A DNA stretch of 64,000 nt from JBBUX01 sp037445775 (GCA_037445775.1 JBBIJX010000001.1:1-64000), one strand, 5' to 3'; counted from the first letter of the stretch, positions 1 through 9,280 are shown. Notes: generated by a model from the sequence alone, not told the origin. Made by a program: numbers and translations.

Positions 1-126
1 TTTCGCCTCGGGCTTCCTTCCGACCCCGCCTCGCGACGACGCCGTTGCCTCCGGCTAAGAGTTAGACACCACCTCCTCCTCTGGGGGACTCTCACCCCCG
101 AGCGACTGCCCATGCCGGGCGTACAC
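1..126 (-). mobile_element. Group II intron, 5' end of domain I (partial, runs off the left edge)
   Basis: Read on the minus strand, the stretch starts at position 126 with GTGTAC followed by a GCCC-loop-GGGC hairpin (120-108), then a five-pair hairpin with a GTGAGAGT-type loop (99-83). Further on are the group II domain I signatures GCCGGAGGCAAC and GGTCGGAAGGAAGCC (near 55-1). GTGYG-like 5' ends followed by this order of motifs are typical of bacterial group II introns. The rest of the ribozyme and any reverse transcriptase lie outside the window. The 5' exon is the terminator-like hairpin at 131-158, with only four nucleotides between hairpin and intron, an insertion habit known for class C introns. 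The class itself cannot be settled from 126 nt. Confidence 0.72.
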
Positions 127-130
127 GCAG

Positions 131-158
131 AGGGACCGGCCCGATGCGGCCGGTCCCT
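131..158 (-). terminator. 11-bp perfect hairpin downstream of the cytochrome gene
   Basis: AGGGACCGGCC (131-141) pairs perfectly with GGCCGGTCCCT (148-158) around a six-base loop. It lies 36 nt past the stop codon of the minus-strand cytochrome gene, so it is probably its terminator. No T-run follows, because the group II intron begins four bases later and may have displaced it. Confidence 0.6.
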
Positions 159-193
159 GTCTTGCGTGACTGTGGCGCGTTGGGGCTACGGAC

Positions 194-1264
194 TTAGTAG
201 TCGAAGCCGACGCCTGTCGTGGCGCTACCCCTGTGGCACTTCAGGCACATGCCGTCCCACTGCGATGCCTGCGCCGGAGGCACCGTCGACGACACAGTTG
301 CACTCGCGTGCCCGGTGTCGATGGCCGACGAGCCCGCCGTCATGAAGCGCACGTAGTTCTGGGTGTAGTGCGGGAAAGCCGCACCCGTCACGGTGGTGGA
401 GTTCGAGCCGTCCGTACCGGCGTCGTGGCACGAGCGGCAGTACTCGGCGCCCGCGAACGCGACGTCCGCGGAGTTGCTGACGCTCGTCCCGCGGCCCCCG
501 CCGGAAGCGTAGTTGAAGGCCCCGTCGGCGACCATCGGGTGCACGGCGGCCGTGGCGGTCGTGTACTCGCCCGCCTGTGGGCCGGAGTTGATGCGCCGGT
601 ACTGCGTCACCGTGTTGGTCGTGGTACCCGTGTAGTACTGGTGGCACTGCGTGCAGAACCACGTGATGGGCTGGTTGCGATTGCCGCTGGCCGTCTTCCA
701 CGCCGTCGGCGCGTTCGCGACGCGATACAGCTGATTCGACATGCTGCTGACGGTCGTGGTAACGGAGCTCAGGTCGCGAAGGATCGCGCTCGCGATGGGC
801 GTCGCGGTCATCGTCTGCGCGCCGTGCACCGCGTGGCAGTTCGTGCATGCGTAGTCGTGCGCGTAGTTCACGGGCTGAGTGCCCCCACCGTAGTTGACCG
901 GATTGCTGCCATAGACCTGCTTGTAGCCACCGGAAGTGCTCACATGGCAGTAGTCACAGGCGCCCGCTCGGGTCGAGCGCAGCAGAAGGTCGCCGCCCGC
1001 GGTTGCCTTGTGGACCGCGTGGCAGACGACGCACTTGCGCGTCGTCAACTGATACCCCTGGTGCGGGGACTCGTTGGGCAGTCCGGTGATGCCCTTGTTG
1101 TAGGCCTCAATAGCCTCGTCCCAACTCAGGTAGTCCGACGACGTGCTTGCGATCGCGGTCGCCGCGATGGCGAAGGTCGTGAGCGCCGCGAACGCGGTGA
1201 TCAGAAGTACTCTCTTCACAGGTGTCCTCTCCTTCAGTTGTAGTCGTCTGATATGCATGTTCAA
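194..1264 (-). CDS. Secreted hexaheme c-type cytochrome
   Basis: A 356-residue secreted protein with six CxxCH heme-binding motifs (Cys at 78, 103, 140, 204, 276, 340), so it should bind six c-type hemes outside the membrane and act in extracytoplasmic electron transfer. A basic n-region and hydrophobic stretch (about 17-40) form a signal peptide ending near AIAS. Two starts are possible. TTG at 1264 has a perfect AGGAGGTG ribosome-binding site six bases away and was chosen. GTG at 1219 also has a good site (GAAGGAGAG) and would give a shorter, more usual signal peptide. It lies downstream of the NHL and TPR genes on the same strand, after a 164-bp gap. It shows no close match to a named cytochrome that I can recognise, so donor and acceptor are unknown. 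Confidence 0.9.
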   Translation of the reverse strand: MNMHIRRLQLKERTPVKRVLLITAFAALTTFAIAATAIASTSSDYLSWDEAIEAYNKGITGLPNESPHQGYQLTTRKCVVCHAVHKATAGGDLLLRSTRAGACDYCHVSTSGGYKQVYGSNPVNYGGGTQPVNYAHDYACTNCHAVHGAQTMTATPIASAILRDLSSVTTTVSSMSNQLYRVANAPTAWKTASGNRNQPITWFCTQCHQYYTGTTTNTVTQYRRINSGPQAGEYTTATAAVHPMVADGAFNYASGGGRGTSVSNSADVAFAGAEYCRSCHDAGTDGSNSTTVTGAAFPHYTQNYVRFMTAGSSAIDTGHASATVSSTVPPAQASQWDGMCLKCHRGSATTGVGFDY

Positions 1265-1428
1265 AGCACACCTCCTCTCTGTGATGAATCAAGCAGTCGG
1301 ATTCACGCGATATAGCGCTTCGCGAGAACCATTTCGCCCACGTGCAAGCGAATGGCCTACCAACCATGTGATGTATCGGCAGATTGTGATGGAGACTGAA
1401 GCGACCGCGAAGACCCCCAGCCGGTGGC
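1265..1428 (-). promoter_or_regulatory. Leader region upstream of the cytochrome gene
   Basis: This 164-bp gap separates the cytochrome from the NHL gene and must hold the cytochrome leader or its own promoter. A weak hairpin (GAATC...GATTC, about 1286-1313) sits just before the AGGAGGTG ribosome-binding site. I see no convincing -35/-10 pair and no recognisable riboswitch. Confidence 0.3.
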
Positions 1429-2709
1429 CTAGGAGTCGCGCCCCTGCGTCGCGGCGTCCGCATCGCCGCGAGCGGCCCGTCCGTGCCGTCTCCGCCACAC
1501 CAGCACACCCACCGCGATGAGCAGCAGAATGAGCGGGAAGCAGCAGAGCACGAGGGGCGTTGAGAGAAGTCTCATACCAGCACTGAGCAGCGGATTCGCA
1601 CCCGAGCCCGGAATCCGCACGATCTGCACGCGGTCGTTGTTGGTGTCGGCTACGGCGAACCAGTCGCGCGCCGGGTCGTACGAGATGCCGGTGGGATAGA
1701 AGAACCGGCCGTCGCGCTCGCCGAACTCGCCGTAACTGGCGATGACACTACCGTCTTCGGGGTCGACGACGTTGATCGTGAATGCGAACGGGTCCACGTA
1801 GACGAGACGGCCCTGCCCGTCGATGGTCATGCCGGCTGGGAGTTGCACGTCGACGGTCATTGTGGGCTCACCGGGCCGCTCGGGCTTGCCCGGCAACTGC
1901 GACACATACTTGAGCGCACCGTCGCGCGCATACGCCTTGAGACGCCTGTTATGCAGTTCTGTGACATAGATCGTGCCGTCGTCGCCAATCACGATGCCGC
2001 GGGGCCCGTCGAACTCGGCCTCGCCAGCCCCCTTGGCGCCGAGGATCAGGATCTCCTTGCCTTCGAGGTCGTGGATGCCCACACCGAACTTGCTGCCCAC
2101 GACGATGAACTCGTCACCGACGGTAACCTCAAGGGGCGCGGGCACCGAGAACTCCCGTACGAGCGCGTTGTCGGGAGTGGCTACCGAGATCTTCTCGCCT
2201 ATGAGGTTGGCGATGTAGACGTTGCCGTCATCATCGACGTCGACGGCGTCGGGCCGGTTGAGCGCCTGGGGGGAGCTGTCGCGCGGTCCGAAGTGGATGA
2301 ACTGCCGGAGCTCGCCGGAGGGGCTGTAGCCGAGCACGCGATCGTTCCTGCCCTCCGCGATCCAGATCGTGCCGTCCGGTCCTATAGCCGTGTCGGTAGG
2401 TCGCACGAGCTGGTTGGCTTCGTCGTCTCCCCATCCGTAGATGGAGCGTACCCACACGAGCCCGTCGTCGTCCGCCCCGTCGTCGCCGCCCGGCCCCCCC
2501 ACGGGATTGACGATGGTGTAGAGGTAGTAGCCGACTCCCGCGAGCAGGAACGCCAGCACCACGAGGATCAGGGACAATATGGTCCTGAGCCGCTTCGTGT
2601 CACGCGTGGTCTGCCCGGCTTCGGCCTCCGGCAACACGGCGTGCTCATCAGGCGAGCCATCGGTCAACGAGTTCGTACCGGTCGCGGCAGGCGTGTGGTC
2701 GTCGGTCAC
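1429..2709 (-). CDS. Membrane-anchored NHL-repeat beta-propeller protein
   Basis: A 426-residue protein with a cytoplasmic N-terminus, a transmembrane helix (about 43-67), a long extracytoplasmic region of NHL-type repeats (phrases such as GPDGTIWIAEGRNDRV, DDDGNVYIAN, GDDGTIYVTELHNRR), and a second transmembrane helix near the C-terminus (about 381-405) followed by a basic tail. NHL propellers bind proteins or ligands and have no single activity. The start overlaps the end of the TPR gene by four bases (ATGA), so the two are translationally coupled. The secreted hexaheme cytochrome lies directly downstream, which suggests the propeller helps assemble or hold an extracellular electron-transfer complex. 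That role is inference only. Confidence 0.8.
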   Translation of the reverse strand: MTDDHTPAATGTNSLTDGSPDEHAVLPEAEAGQTTRDTKRLRTILSLILVVLAFLLAGVGYYLYTIVNPVGGPGGDDGADDDGLVWVRSIYGWGDDEANQLVRPTDTAIGPDGTIWIAEGRNDRVLGYSPSGELRQFIHFGPRDSSPQALNRPDAVDVDDDGNVYIANLIGEKISVATPDNALVREFSVPAPLEVTVGDEFIVVGSKFGVGIHDLEGKEILILGAKGAGEAEFDGPRGIVIGDDGTIYVTELHNRRLKAYARDGALKYVSQLPGKPERPGEPTMTVDVQLPAGMTIDGQGRLVYVDPFAFTINVVDPEDGSVIASYGEFGERDGRFFYPTGISYDPARDWFAVADTNNDRVQIVRIPGSGANPLLSAGMRLLSTPLVLCCFPLILLLIAVGVLVWRRRHGRAARGDADAATQGRDS

Positions 2710-3467
2710 TCTTGAACCCCGATCTTCTTCAGGCCGTCTAGTGCGGCTTCGGATTCCGGAAGATACTGAAGCGCCGCGCGATAGTCCGCTTCGGCAGCGG
2801 TCAGGTCCCCGAGCTCAGCGTGAGCATCGCCGCGGCTGATGAGCACGTCCCCCATGCGTGGATCCGCCTCGAGCGCTGCGGTGTACGCCTCGACCGCGAC
2901 TTGCCAGTTGCCCGTCCGCGCCGCGACTTCGCCCCTGACGAGCGCTGCGGCGATGAGCGCGGGAGCGGGAATGTCGCGGGGGGCCACGGCGATACCCTTC
3001 TCCTGCAGGTTCGCAAGCTCCTTGTCGCGCTCCTTGCGGGCGGCCTCGATCGCCCGATTCGCGAGCACCATGGCCTGCTCGTCTCTGCCGCGCGCCGCCG
3101 CGAGCGACGCCTCGGCGGCGAGCAACAGCGGCGCGTTCCGCGTCGCCTTCTTGCCCTCTTCGACCACGGAGCCGGCACGAGCGTATTGCCTAGTGGCGAT
3201 GAGGACGGATACGAGCTCTGCCCAGGTCTCGGGGTTCTGCGGCCGCGTCTCGGTGGCCTTCTCGAGCAGCGCGAGCCGGCGCTCCTCGAGCGTCCGCGGA
3301 GCCGGCGGGTCCATCACACCGAACCACAGGGCGAAGACGATGCCCACGAGGAACAGGATCAGCCCCGCATACACGGCCCACAAGAGGTAGCGGGTGACCG
3401 GATCGCGTGGCGCGCTTGTGCGGCGCGCTCGCGCGGACCGGCCCGTCTGGACGCCCTCGTCGGACAT
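2706..3467 (-). CDS. Membrane-anchored TPR-repeat protein
   Basis: A 253-residue protein with a short basic cytoplasmic N-terminus, one transmembrane helix (about 28-50) and a C-terminal region of tetratricopeptide repeats. The last repeats are the clearest (the segment containing GNWQVAVEAYTAALEADP and the following GDLTAAEADYRAALQYLP). TPR domains are scaffolds for protein-protein contacts. The ATG at 3467 follows GAGGAG at good spacing. The gene ends inside the start of the NHL gene, and the cytochrome follows that, so the three look like one unit for an extracytoplasmic redox complex. It resembles the TPR domains of cytochrome-biogenesis proteins (CcmH/NrfG type) in design, but I cannot call it one of them. 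Confidence 0.75.
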   Translation of the reverse strand: MSDEGVQTGRSARARRTSAPRDPVTRYLLWAVYAGLILFLVGIVFALWFGVMDPPAPRTLEERRLALLEKATETRPQNPETWAELVSVLIATRQYARAGSVVEEGKKATRNAPLLLAAEASLAAARGRDEQAMVLANRAIEAARKERDKELANLQEKGIAVAPRDIPAPALIAAALVRGEVAARTGNWQVAVEAYTAALEADPRMGDVLISRGDAHAELGDLTAAEADYRAALQYLPESEAALDGLKKIGVQE

Positions 3468-3576
3468 ACGCTCTCCTCATTCCGTCGCCGGCTTTGCCCT
3501 CAGTCACTCTCGGCGCTCCAGTCGCTGCGACCGCCGGGCGCCCTTCGAGCAAGCGCCGCGCCACTGCCCGGTTCGG

Positions 3577-4857
3577 CTAGCCCAGATCCTCCGGCAGCGC
3601 GATGTGGCCTGCGACCGCCGTTGCCGCCGCGACCGCAGGACTCGCGAGGTAGACCTCGCTCGTCGGGTCGCCCATGCGTCCAACGAAGTTGCGGTTCGTC
3701 GTCGCGAGCGCGCGCTCTCCCGCCGCGAGAATACCCATGTGCCCACCCAGACACGGTCCGCATGTAGGCGTTGAGACCGCCGCGTTCGCGTCGAGGAAGA
3801 TGTCGAACAGCCCCTCGTGCATCGCGTCGCGATAGATCTGCTGCGTGGCCGGGATGATGATGAGGCGCACGTCCGGGTGCGTCGTGTGTCCTTCGAGGAC
3901 TTGCGCGGCGATACGCAGGTCCTCGAGACGACCGTTCGTACAGCTGCCGATGACGACCTGGTCGATTCGGACGTCGCGCGAGTCCGCCGCGGGCTTCGTG
4001 TTTGACGGCAGGTGCGGCCACGCCACCGTGGGAACGATCTCGGCAGCGTCGATCTCGATCACGCGCGCGTAGGAGGCGTCCGGGTCGCTCTCGTAGACGG
4101 TCCATTCGCGTTCGGCGCGGCCGGTCACGTACGCCTCGGTCACACCGCCGAAGGCGATGATGCCGGACTTGCCGCCCGCCTCGATCGCCATGTTGCAGAC
4201 GGTCATGCGGTCGTCCATGCCCATCGCGCTGATTGTCGAGCCGGTGAACTCCATCGCCTGGTAGAGCGCGCCGTCCACGCCGATCATCCCGATGATGTGC
4301 AGGATCACATCCTTACCGCACACCCAGGGCTGGAGCTCACCCTCGATGACGAACTTGATGGACTCCGGCACCTTGAACCATGCCTCACCGGTCGCGTATC
4401 CGGCTGCGGCGTCGGTCGAGCCCACACCGGTCGCGAACGCGCCCAGCGCGCCGTACGTGCACGTGTGCGAATCGCTGCCGATCACCACGTCACCCGGGAC
4501 TACGACGCCCTGCTCGGGCAGGAGTGCATGCTCGACGCCCATGCACCCGATCTCGTAGTAGTGCGTGATGTTCTGCTCGCGCGCGAAGTCGCGGACCATC
4601 TTCGCCTGTTCGGCGGACTTGATGTCCTTGTTGGGCGTGTAGTGGTCGGGCACGAGCGCGATCCGCGTGGGGTCCCACACGCGCTCGACCCCGATCTTCC
4701 TGAACTCCGTGATCGCGATAGGCGCGGTCACATCGTTAGAGAGCACAAGGTCGAGGCGGCAGTTGATGAGCTGGCCGGGCTCCACCTCGTCAAGTCCGGC
4801 GTGAGCGGCGAGGATCTTCTCGGTGATCGTCATCGGGCGGGGCATGGGTGATGTCAC
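3577..4857 (-). CDS. leuC: 3-isopropylmalate dehydratase, large subunit
   Basis: A 426-residue aconitase-superfamily large subunit that should isomerise 2- to 3-isopropylmalate in leucine synthesis. The [4Fe-4S] ligands are visible in GSCTNGR and in CGPCLGGH near the C-terminus, and the [22 protein letters not shown] block is intact. The GTG start overlaps the leuA stop by four bases (GTGA), which supports a leucine role for this copy rather than for the paralogue at 27845-29107. Oddly, no small subunit (leuD) or leuB follows; the next gene is the TPR protein about 110 bp away. The only leuD-type gene in the window belongs to the other cluster. Confidence 0.92.
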   Translation of the reverse strand: MTSPMPRPMTITEKILAAHAGLDEVEPGQLINCRLDLVLSNDVTAPIAITEFRKIGVERVWDPTRIALVPDHYTPNKDIKSAEQAKMVRDFAREQNITHYYEIGCMGVEHALLPEQGVVVPGDVVIGSDSHTCTYGALGAFATGVGSTDAAAGYATGEAWFKVPESIKFVIEGELQPWVCGKDVILHIIGMIGVDGALYQAMEFTGSTISAMGMDDRMTVCNMAIEAGGKSGIIAFGGVTEAYVTGRAEREWTVYESDPDASYARVIEIDAAEIVPTVAWPHLPSNTKPAADSRDVRIDQVVIGSCTNGRLEDLRIAAQVLEGHTTHPDVRLIIIPATQQIYRDAMHEGLFDIFLDANAAVSTPTCGPCLGGHMGILAAGERALATTNRNFVGRMGDPTSEVYLASPAVAAATAVAGHIALPEDLG

Positions 4858-6398
4858 ACATCCTCTTCGATAGTAGGCTTCACACTCACGAGCAGGCGGT
4901 TCAGCGCGTTCGTGTAGGCGCGCGCCGAAGCGACGATGATATCGGAATGGGCGCCGCGTCCGGTGAAGACACGGCCGTCGGGGCTCGTCACGCGGATAGT
5001 CACCTCGCCAAGCGCGTCGATACCGCGCGTCACGGCCTCGACACGGAACTCGGTTAGGTCGTTCTCGACATCGATCATGCGGTTGATCGCCTTGTACACG
5101 GCGTCCACGGGACCCGTTCCATGACTCGAGTCGATGAGGTGACTCCCGTCACGGTCGACAAGTTCCACCGTCGCGGTCGGGATGCCCGGGTCTCCGCAGG
5201 TGACTTGGACCCGCTCGAGGTGATAGACCTCGTGAAGCGAGCGCTCCGTTTCGCCCACAAGCACTTCGAGGTCCTCGTCGTAGACCTCCTTCTTCTTGTC
5301 GGCGAGCGCGAGGAACTCCTGGTGCACCCGTTCGAACTCGTCGTCTGTGACCGCGAGGCCGAGCGCCTCGAGACGGTGTCTGAGCGCGTGACGCCCGCTG
5401 CGCGCGGTCAGCACTATCGAACTCCCGCCCGCGCCCACGTCCGCGGGGTCGATGATCTCGTAGGTCGAACGCTCCTTGAGGACACCGTCCTGGTGGATGC
5501 CGCTCGAGTGCGCGAAGGCGTTCGCGCCTACGATGGCCTTGTTCGGTTGGACGACTATGCCCGTGATGCTCGACACGAGTCTCGAGGTCCGGGTGATCTC
5601 GCGCGTGGCGATGTTGGTGTCGACGCCGAAGACGTCCTGGCGCATCCTCAGCGCCATCACGACCTCCTCCATCGAAGTGTTCCCGGCCCGCTCGCCGATC
5701 CCGTTCACGGTGCACTCGATCTGGCGGGCACCGGCACGGACGCCCGCGAGCGCGTTGGCGGTCGCGAGTCCGAGGTCGTTGTGGCAGTGCACCGAGACGA
5801 TCACGTCCTCGATGCCGTCGACGTGCTCCATCAGTCCGCCGATCAGCGTGCCGAAAACCTCGGGATACGAGTAGCCGGTGGTGTCGGGGATGTTCACGAC
5901 CGTGGCGCCCGCCGCGATCACCGCCTCGACCACGCGGTAGAGGAACACGGGATCGGCGCGGCCCGCATCCTCGGCGTAGAACTCGACGTCGTCGACGTAG
6001 CGCCGCGCGTGCTTCACGGCAGCCACGCCGCGCTCGAGCGCGACCTCCGGCGTGATGCGGAGCTTGTCGCGCAGGTGCGACTCGGAGACCCCGATGCCTG
6101 TGTGGATGCGCGGCCGGGCAGCGGTCCTGAGAGCGTCCGCGGCGACGTCGATGTCTTTGGGAACGGCGCGCGTCAGGCCGCACACGACCGCGGCGTCGCC
6201 TACTTCGGCGCCGATGCGGCGCACGCTCTCGAAGTCGCCGGGGCTCGAGACGGGGAATCCCGCCTCGATTACGTCGACCCCCAGGCGCACGAGCTGGCGG
6301 GCGATCTCAAGCTTCTCGTCCGTGTTCATCGACGCGCCCGGCGACTGCTCGCCGTCTCGCAGGGTCGTGTCGAATATGTAGACGCGGTCGGCACTCAT
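4854..6398 (-). CDS. leuA: 2-isopropylmalate synthase
   Basis: A 514-residue DRE-TIM metallolyase family enzyme that condenses acetyl-CoA and 2-oxoisovalerate, the first committed step of leucine synthesis. The start MSADRV was chosen (ATG at 6398, preceded by CCGGAGGTGAG); the reading frame is open further upstream but without conservation. The N-terminal [15 protein letters not shown] motif and [21 protein letters not shown] hold the metal and catalytic residues. The segment after about residue 380 matches the LeuA dimer domain, which binds leucine for feedback inhibition. It overlaps leuC by four bases and follows serA after a 133-bp gap that contains a strong hairpin. Confidence 0.93.
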   Translation of the reverse strand: MSADRVYIFDTTLRDGEQSPGASMNTDEKLEIARQLVRLGVDVIEAGFPVSSPGDFESVRRIGAEVGDAAVVCGLTRAVPKDIDVAADALRTAARPRIHTGIGVSESHLRDKLRITPEVALERGVAAVKHARRYVDDVEFYAEDAGRADPVFLYRVVEAVIAAGATVVNIPDTTGYSYPEVFGTLIGGLMEHVDGIEDVIVSVHCHNDLGLATANALAGVRAGARQIECTVNGIGERAGNTSMEEVVMALRMRQDVFGVDTNIATREITRTSRLVSSITGIVVQPNKAIVGANAFAHSSGIHQDGVLKERSTYEIIDPADVGAGGSSIVLTARSGRHALRHRLEALGLAVTDDEFERVHQEFLALADKKKEVYDEDLEVLVGETERSLHEVYHLERVQVTCGDPGIPTATVELVDRDGSHLIDSSHGTGPVDAVYKAINRMIDVENDLTEFRVEAVTRGIDALGEVTIRVTSPDGRVFTGRGAHSDIIVASARAYTNALNRLLVSVKPTIEEDV

Positions 6399-6440
6399 GC
6401 GACGCTCACCTCCGGTTCGTGACGGGTTCGGACACAAGGG

Positions 6441-6469
6441 CCGGCGGCCGCTCTAACGCGGCCGTCCGG
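6441..6469 (-). terminator. GC-rich hairpin between serA and leuA
   Basis: CCGGCGGCCGC (6441-6451) pairs with GCGGCCG-T-CCGG (6458-6469) with one bulged base and a six-base loop, in the 133-bp gap between serA and leuA. No T-run follows on either strand. It could be a partial terminator, an attenuator in front of leuA, or an mRNA-stability element that sets leuA/leuC apart from the upstream ilv/ser genes. Confidence 0.4.
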
Positions 6470-6531
6470 CTACCTAAGTCGCCCGCCCGGCAGATGGAGC
6501 GTTCGTGTCGGCGTCACGTTCACCGTCACCC

Positions 6532-8112
6532 CTACAACTGCACGTACCACGCGTCATCCATGCCCGCGGCGTCTGTGATCGCGCGAAGCACCTCAGGCGA
6601 CAGGGGTCCGTCGACCGTGAGCGCCATGAGCGCCGTCCCGCCTTCCTCCGTGCGCCCAACCTGCATCGATCCGATGTTGATGCCCTCGCCGCCAAGTATG
6701 GTGCCAACCTTACCGATCATGCCCGGCCGGTCAGGGTAGCGGAAGAACGCCATATGCTTACTCGGCGCCATGTCGAGGTCGTAGCCGAACAGTGACACGA
6801 TGCGCGGCTCGTCCTTCTTCCCGATCAGCGCGGCGCCGATCTCCACCGGCCCGTGCGGTGTGGCAGCACGAAGCATCAGCATCGACACGTAGTCGTGCGT
6901 CTCAGCGCGCTTCGTCTCACTGACCCGTATCCCGCGCTGTTCGGCAAGGAAGTCGGCGTTAACGAAGTTGACCGCCTCGTCCGTCGCGCGCGAGAGAAGG
7001 CCTTTGATGGCAGCGGTGCGCACGATACGCGTGTCGAGCTCGGCGAGCGCGCCCACCGTCATCACGTCGATCTCCTCGACGCCGCCGTGGGCGAGCTGAG
7101 CGAGCATCGTGCCCATGTCCTGCGACATGTCGATGTAGGGACCGACCTTCTCCATCACCTCGGGTGACACCGGCGCGACGTTGACGGCCGTCGGAACCAT
7201 ACGCCCCTCAAGCCCGAGCGCCACATACTCCGCGATCTGCTCGCCGGCCCGGTCCTGCGCCTCACTCGTACTTGCACCCAGGTGCGGGGTGAGGATCACG
7301 TTATCGAACTCGACGAGCGGCGAGTCGGTGCAAGGCTCGACCTCGTAGACGTCGATCGCCGCGCCGGCAACCTTCCCGCTCTTGAGCGCTTCGCCGAGCG
7401 CTTCAAGCTGGTAGATGCCGCCGCGAGCTGTGTTGACGAGATGGACGCCGTCCTTCATCTTCGCGAACTGCTCCGCCCCGAACATCCCTATCGTCTCTTT
7501 GGTCTTGGGCAGGTGCACCGTGATGAAGTCGGCCAGAGGCAGGATCTCGTCGACCTTCTCGTAGACCGTGATGCCCATCTCGGCGGCGCGCGATTCCGAG
7601 ATGTAGGGGTCGTAGCCTATGAGGTTCATGCCGAACGAGCGTGCGCGCTCGGCCACCAGGGACCCGATGCGCCCGAGTCCGAAGATCGCGAGCGTCTTCT
7701 CGTAGAGCTCGGTGCCGGTGAACTTCGAGCGTTCCCACTTGCACTGCTTCATAGACGCGTTCGCCTGGGGCGTCTTGCGCGCCATGGCGAGCATGAGCGC
7801 CATCGTCTGCTCCGCCGCCGACACGATGTTCGATGTCGGAGCGTTGCAGACGATGATGCCGCGCTCCGTGGCGGCGTCGACGTCGACGTTGTCGACACCC
7901 ACGCCGGCACGGCCGATGATCTTGAGGTTCGCGCCTGCCTCGATGACCTCGCGGGTCGCACGAGTGGCCGAACGGACGATGAGCGCGTCGTAGGCGCCGA
8001 TCTCGGCGACGAGCTGGTCCGGCGTGAGGTCGGTCTTGACTTCAACGTCGAACTTCTCCTGCAGCAGGTGGACGCCGGACGCGGCGATCCGCTCAGCAAC
8101 GAGTACCTTCAC
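6532..8112 (-). CDS. serA: D-3-phosphoglycerate dehydrogenase
   Basis: A 526-residue long-form enzyme that oxidises 3-phosphoglycerate to 3-phosphohydroxypyruvate, the first step of serine synthesis. It has the Rossmann NAD-binding motif GLGRIGSLVAERA (about residue 147 on), the catalytic His block LTPHLGASTSEAQ, an intervening (ASB) domain and a C-terminal ACT domain (FRYPDRPGMIGKVGTILGGEGINI) expected to bind serine as feedback inhibitor. It lies nine bases after the class V aminotransferase gene, which probably supplies the next step, so a short serine pathway is embedded in the branched-chain amino-acid operon. Confidence 0.95.
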   Translation of the reverse strand: MKVLVAERIAASGVHLLQEKFDVEVKTDLTPDQLVAEIGAYDALIVRSATRATREVIEAGANLKIIGRAGVGVDNVDVDAATERGIIVCNAPTSNIVSAAEQTMALMLAMARKTPQANASMKQCKWERSKFTGTELYEKTLAIFGLGRIGSLVAERARSFGMNLIGYDPYISESRAAEMGITVYEKVDEILPLADFITVHLPKTKETIGMFGAEQFAKMKDGVHLVNTARGGIYQLEALGEALKSGKVAGAAIDVYEVEPCTDSPLVEFDNVILTPHLGASTSEAQDRAGEQIAEYVALGLEGRMVPTAVNVAPVSPEVMEKVGPYIDMSQDMGTMLAQLAHGGVEEIDVMTVGALAELDTRIVRTAAIKGLLSRATDEAVNFVNADFLAEQRGIRVSETKRAETHDYVSMLMLRAATPHGPVEIGAALIGKKDEPRIVSLFGYDLDMAPSKHMAFFRYPDRPGMIGKVGTILGGEGINIGSMQVGRTEEGGTALMALTVDGPLSPEVLRAITDAAGMDDAWYVQL

Positions 8113-8121
8113 TTCAGACCC

Positions 8122-9267
8122 CTACCCTTCCATGAAGACGGATTCGGCGGCCCTGATGCCCGCCCCGCGTTCGAACTCGTAGCCAAGCTCGGCAAGCGTC
8201 ATCTCGAGCGCAGCGAGCGTGGTGATGATGTCGAAGTCGCCGAAGTAGCCCAAGTGCCCGATGCGGAAGATGCGTCCGGCGTAGTCGTCCTGCCCTCCGG
8301 CGATCGTGACCCCGTGCTTGTCCTTCATGACCTTGACGATCGCCTTACCGTCGATCCCTTCGGGCACCCACACCGGCGTCACCGCGCTGCCGCGACCCTC
8401 GGGCGGCGCGAAGAGCGTGAGGCCGAGCGCCTCGCAGCCTCGGCGTGTCGCCTCGGCGAGCCGTCCGTGTCGCGCGATCGTGTTCTCGATGCCCTCCTGC
8501 TTGATCATAGTGAGCGCCTCGTTGAGACCGAGCACGAGCGAGACCGCCGGCGTGAAAGGCGTCGTGTCCTTCTCGACGTTCTTCTTGTAGCGCATCCAGT
8601 CGAAGTAGAACTTCGGCAAAGTCGAGCGCTCGTAGGCGCGCCACGCCTTCGCGCTCACCGTGAGCGCCGCGAGCCCCGGCGGCAGCATGAGACCCTTCTG
8701 CGAACCGGTCATCACGACGTCGAGCCCCCACTCGTCGGTCTTGCACTCGACCGCGCCGATGCCCGTGATCGAATCGACGATGAACACGCACTCTTCGTGC
8801 TCGCGCACGATCGCGCCGATCGCCCGCACGTCGTTGAGCACGCCGCTCGATGTCTCCGACTGGGTCACGATGACGCCGCGCACGCCGGGGTTCTCCGACA
8901 ACGCCGTTGCGACGTCGGCCGGATCGACCACGCTCGTCCACTCGTAGGCGAGATCGACGACGTTGAGGCCGTACGTCTCGCAGATCTGCTTCTGCCGGTC
9001 GCCGAACTTGCCGTTGCGGCAGACGACGACCGTGTCGCCCGCAGAGAAGCAGTTGACGACCGCCGACTCCATGACGCCCGTCCCCGAGCAGGCGAACAGG
9101 AGCGCGTCCCCCTTCGTCTGGAAGACGTACTTCAGACTCTCGATGGCGGCCCGGAACGCAGCCGAGAAGTCCGGCGTGCGATGGTGGATCATAGGCGCCG
9201 CCATCGTGAGCATCACCTCGGCGGGCACGGGGGTGGGTCCCGGCGTCATCAGGTACTTCTTCTGCAT
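8122..9267 (-). CDS. Class V aminotransferase (serine/alanine-glyoxylate type; likely phosphoserine transaminase)
   Basis: A 381-residue PLP enzyme of the alanine-glyoxylate/serine-pyruvate aminotransferase group. The start MTPGPTPVP, the SGTGVMESAV phosphate-binding region and the PLP lysine in TGSQKGLMLP are all visible. Family members act on serine, alanine or phosphoserine. The gene sits nine bases before serA, and in several anaerobes and archaea a similar protein serves as phosphoserine aminotransferase, so a role in serine synthesis is the best inference. Serine-glyoxylate or alanine-glyoxylate transamination is the alternative. It follows ilvC after 13 bases, and a GGGGGG ribosome-binding site precedes its ATG. 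Confidence 0.85.
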   Translation of the reverse strand: MQKKYLMTPGPTPVPAEVMLTMAAPMIHHRTPDFSAAFRAAIESLKYVFQTKGDALLFACSGTGVMESAVVNCFSAGDTVVVCRNGKFGDRQKQICETYGLNVVDLAYEWTSVVDPADVATALSENPGVRGVIVTQSETSSGVLNDVRAIGAIVREHEECVFIVDSITGIGAVECKTDEWGLDVVMTGSQKGLMLPPGLAALTVSAKAWRAYERSTLPKFYFDWMRYKKNVEKDTTPFTPAVSLVLGLNEALTMIKQEGIENTIARHGRLAEATRRGCEALGLTLFAPPEGRGSAVTPVWVPEGIDGKAIVKVMKDKHGVTIAGGQDDYAGRIFRIGHLGYFGDFDIITTLAALEMTLAELGYEFERGAGIRAAESVFMEG

Positions 9268-9280
9268 GGCTGTGACCCCC

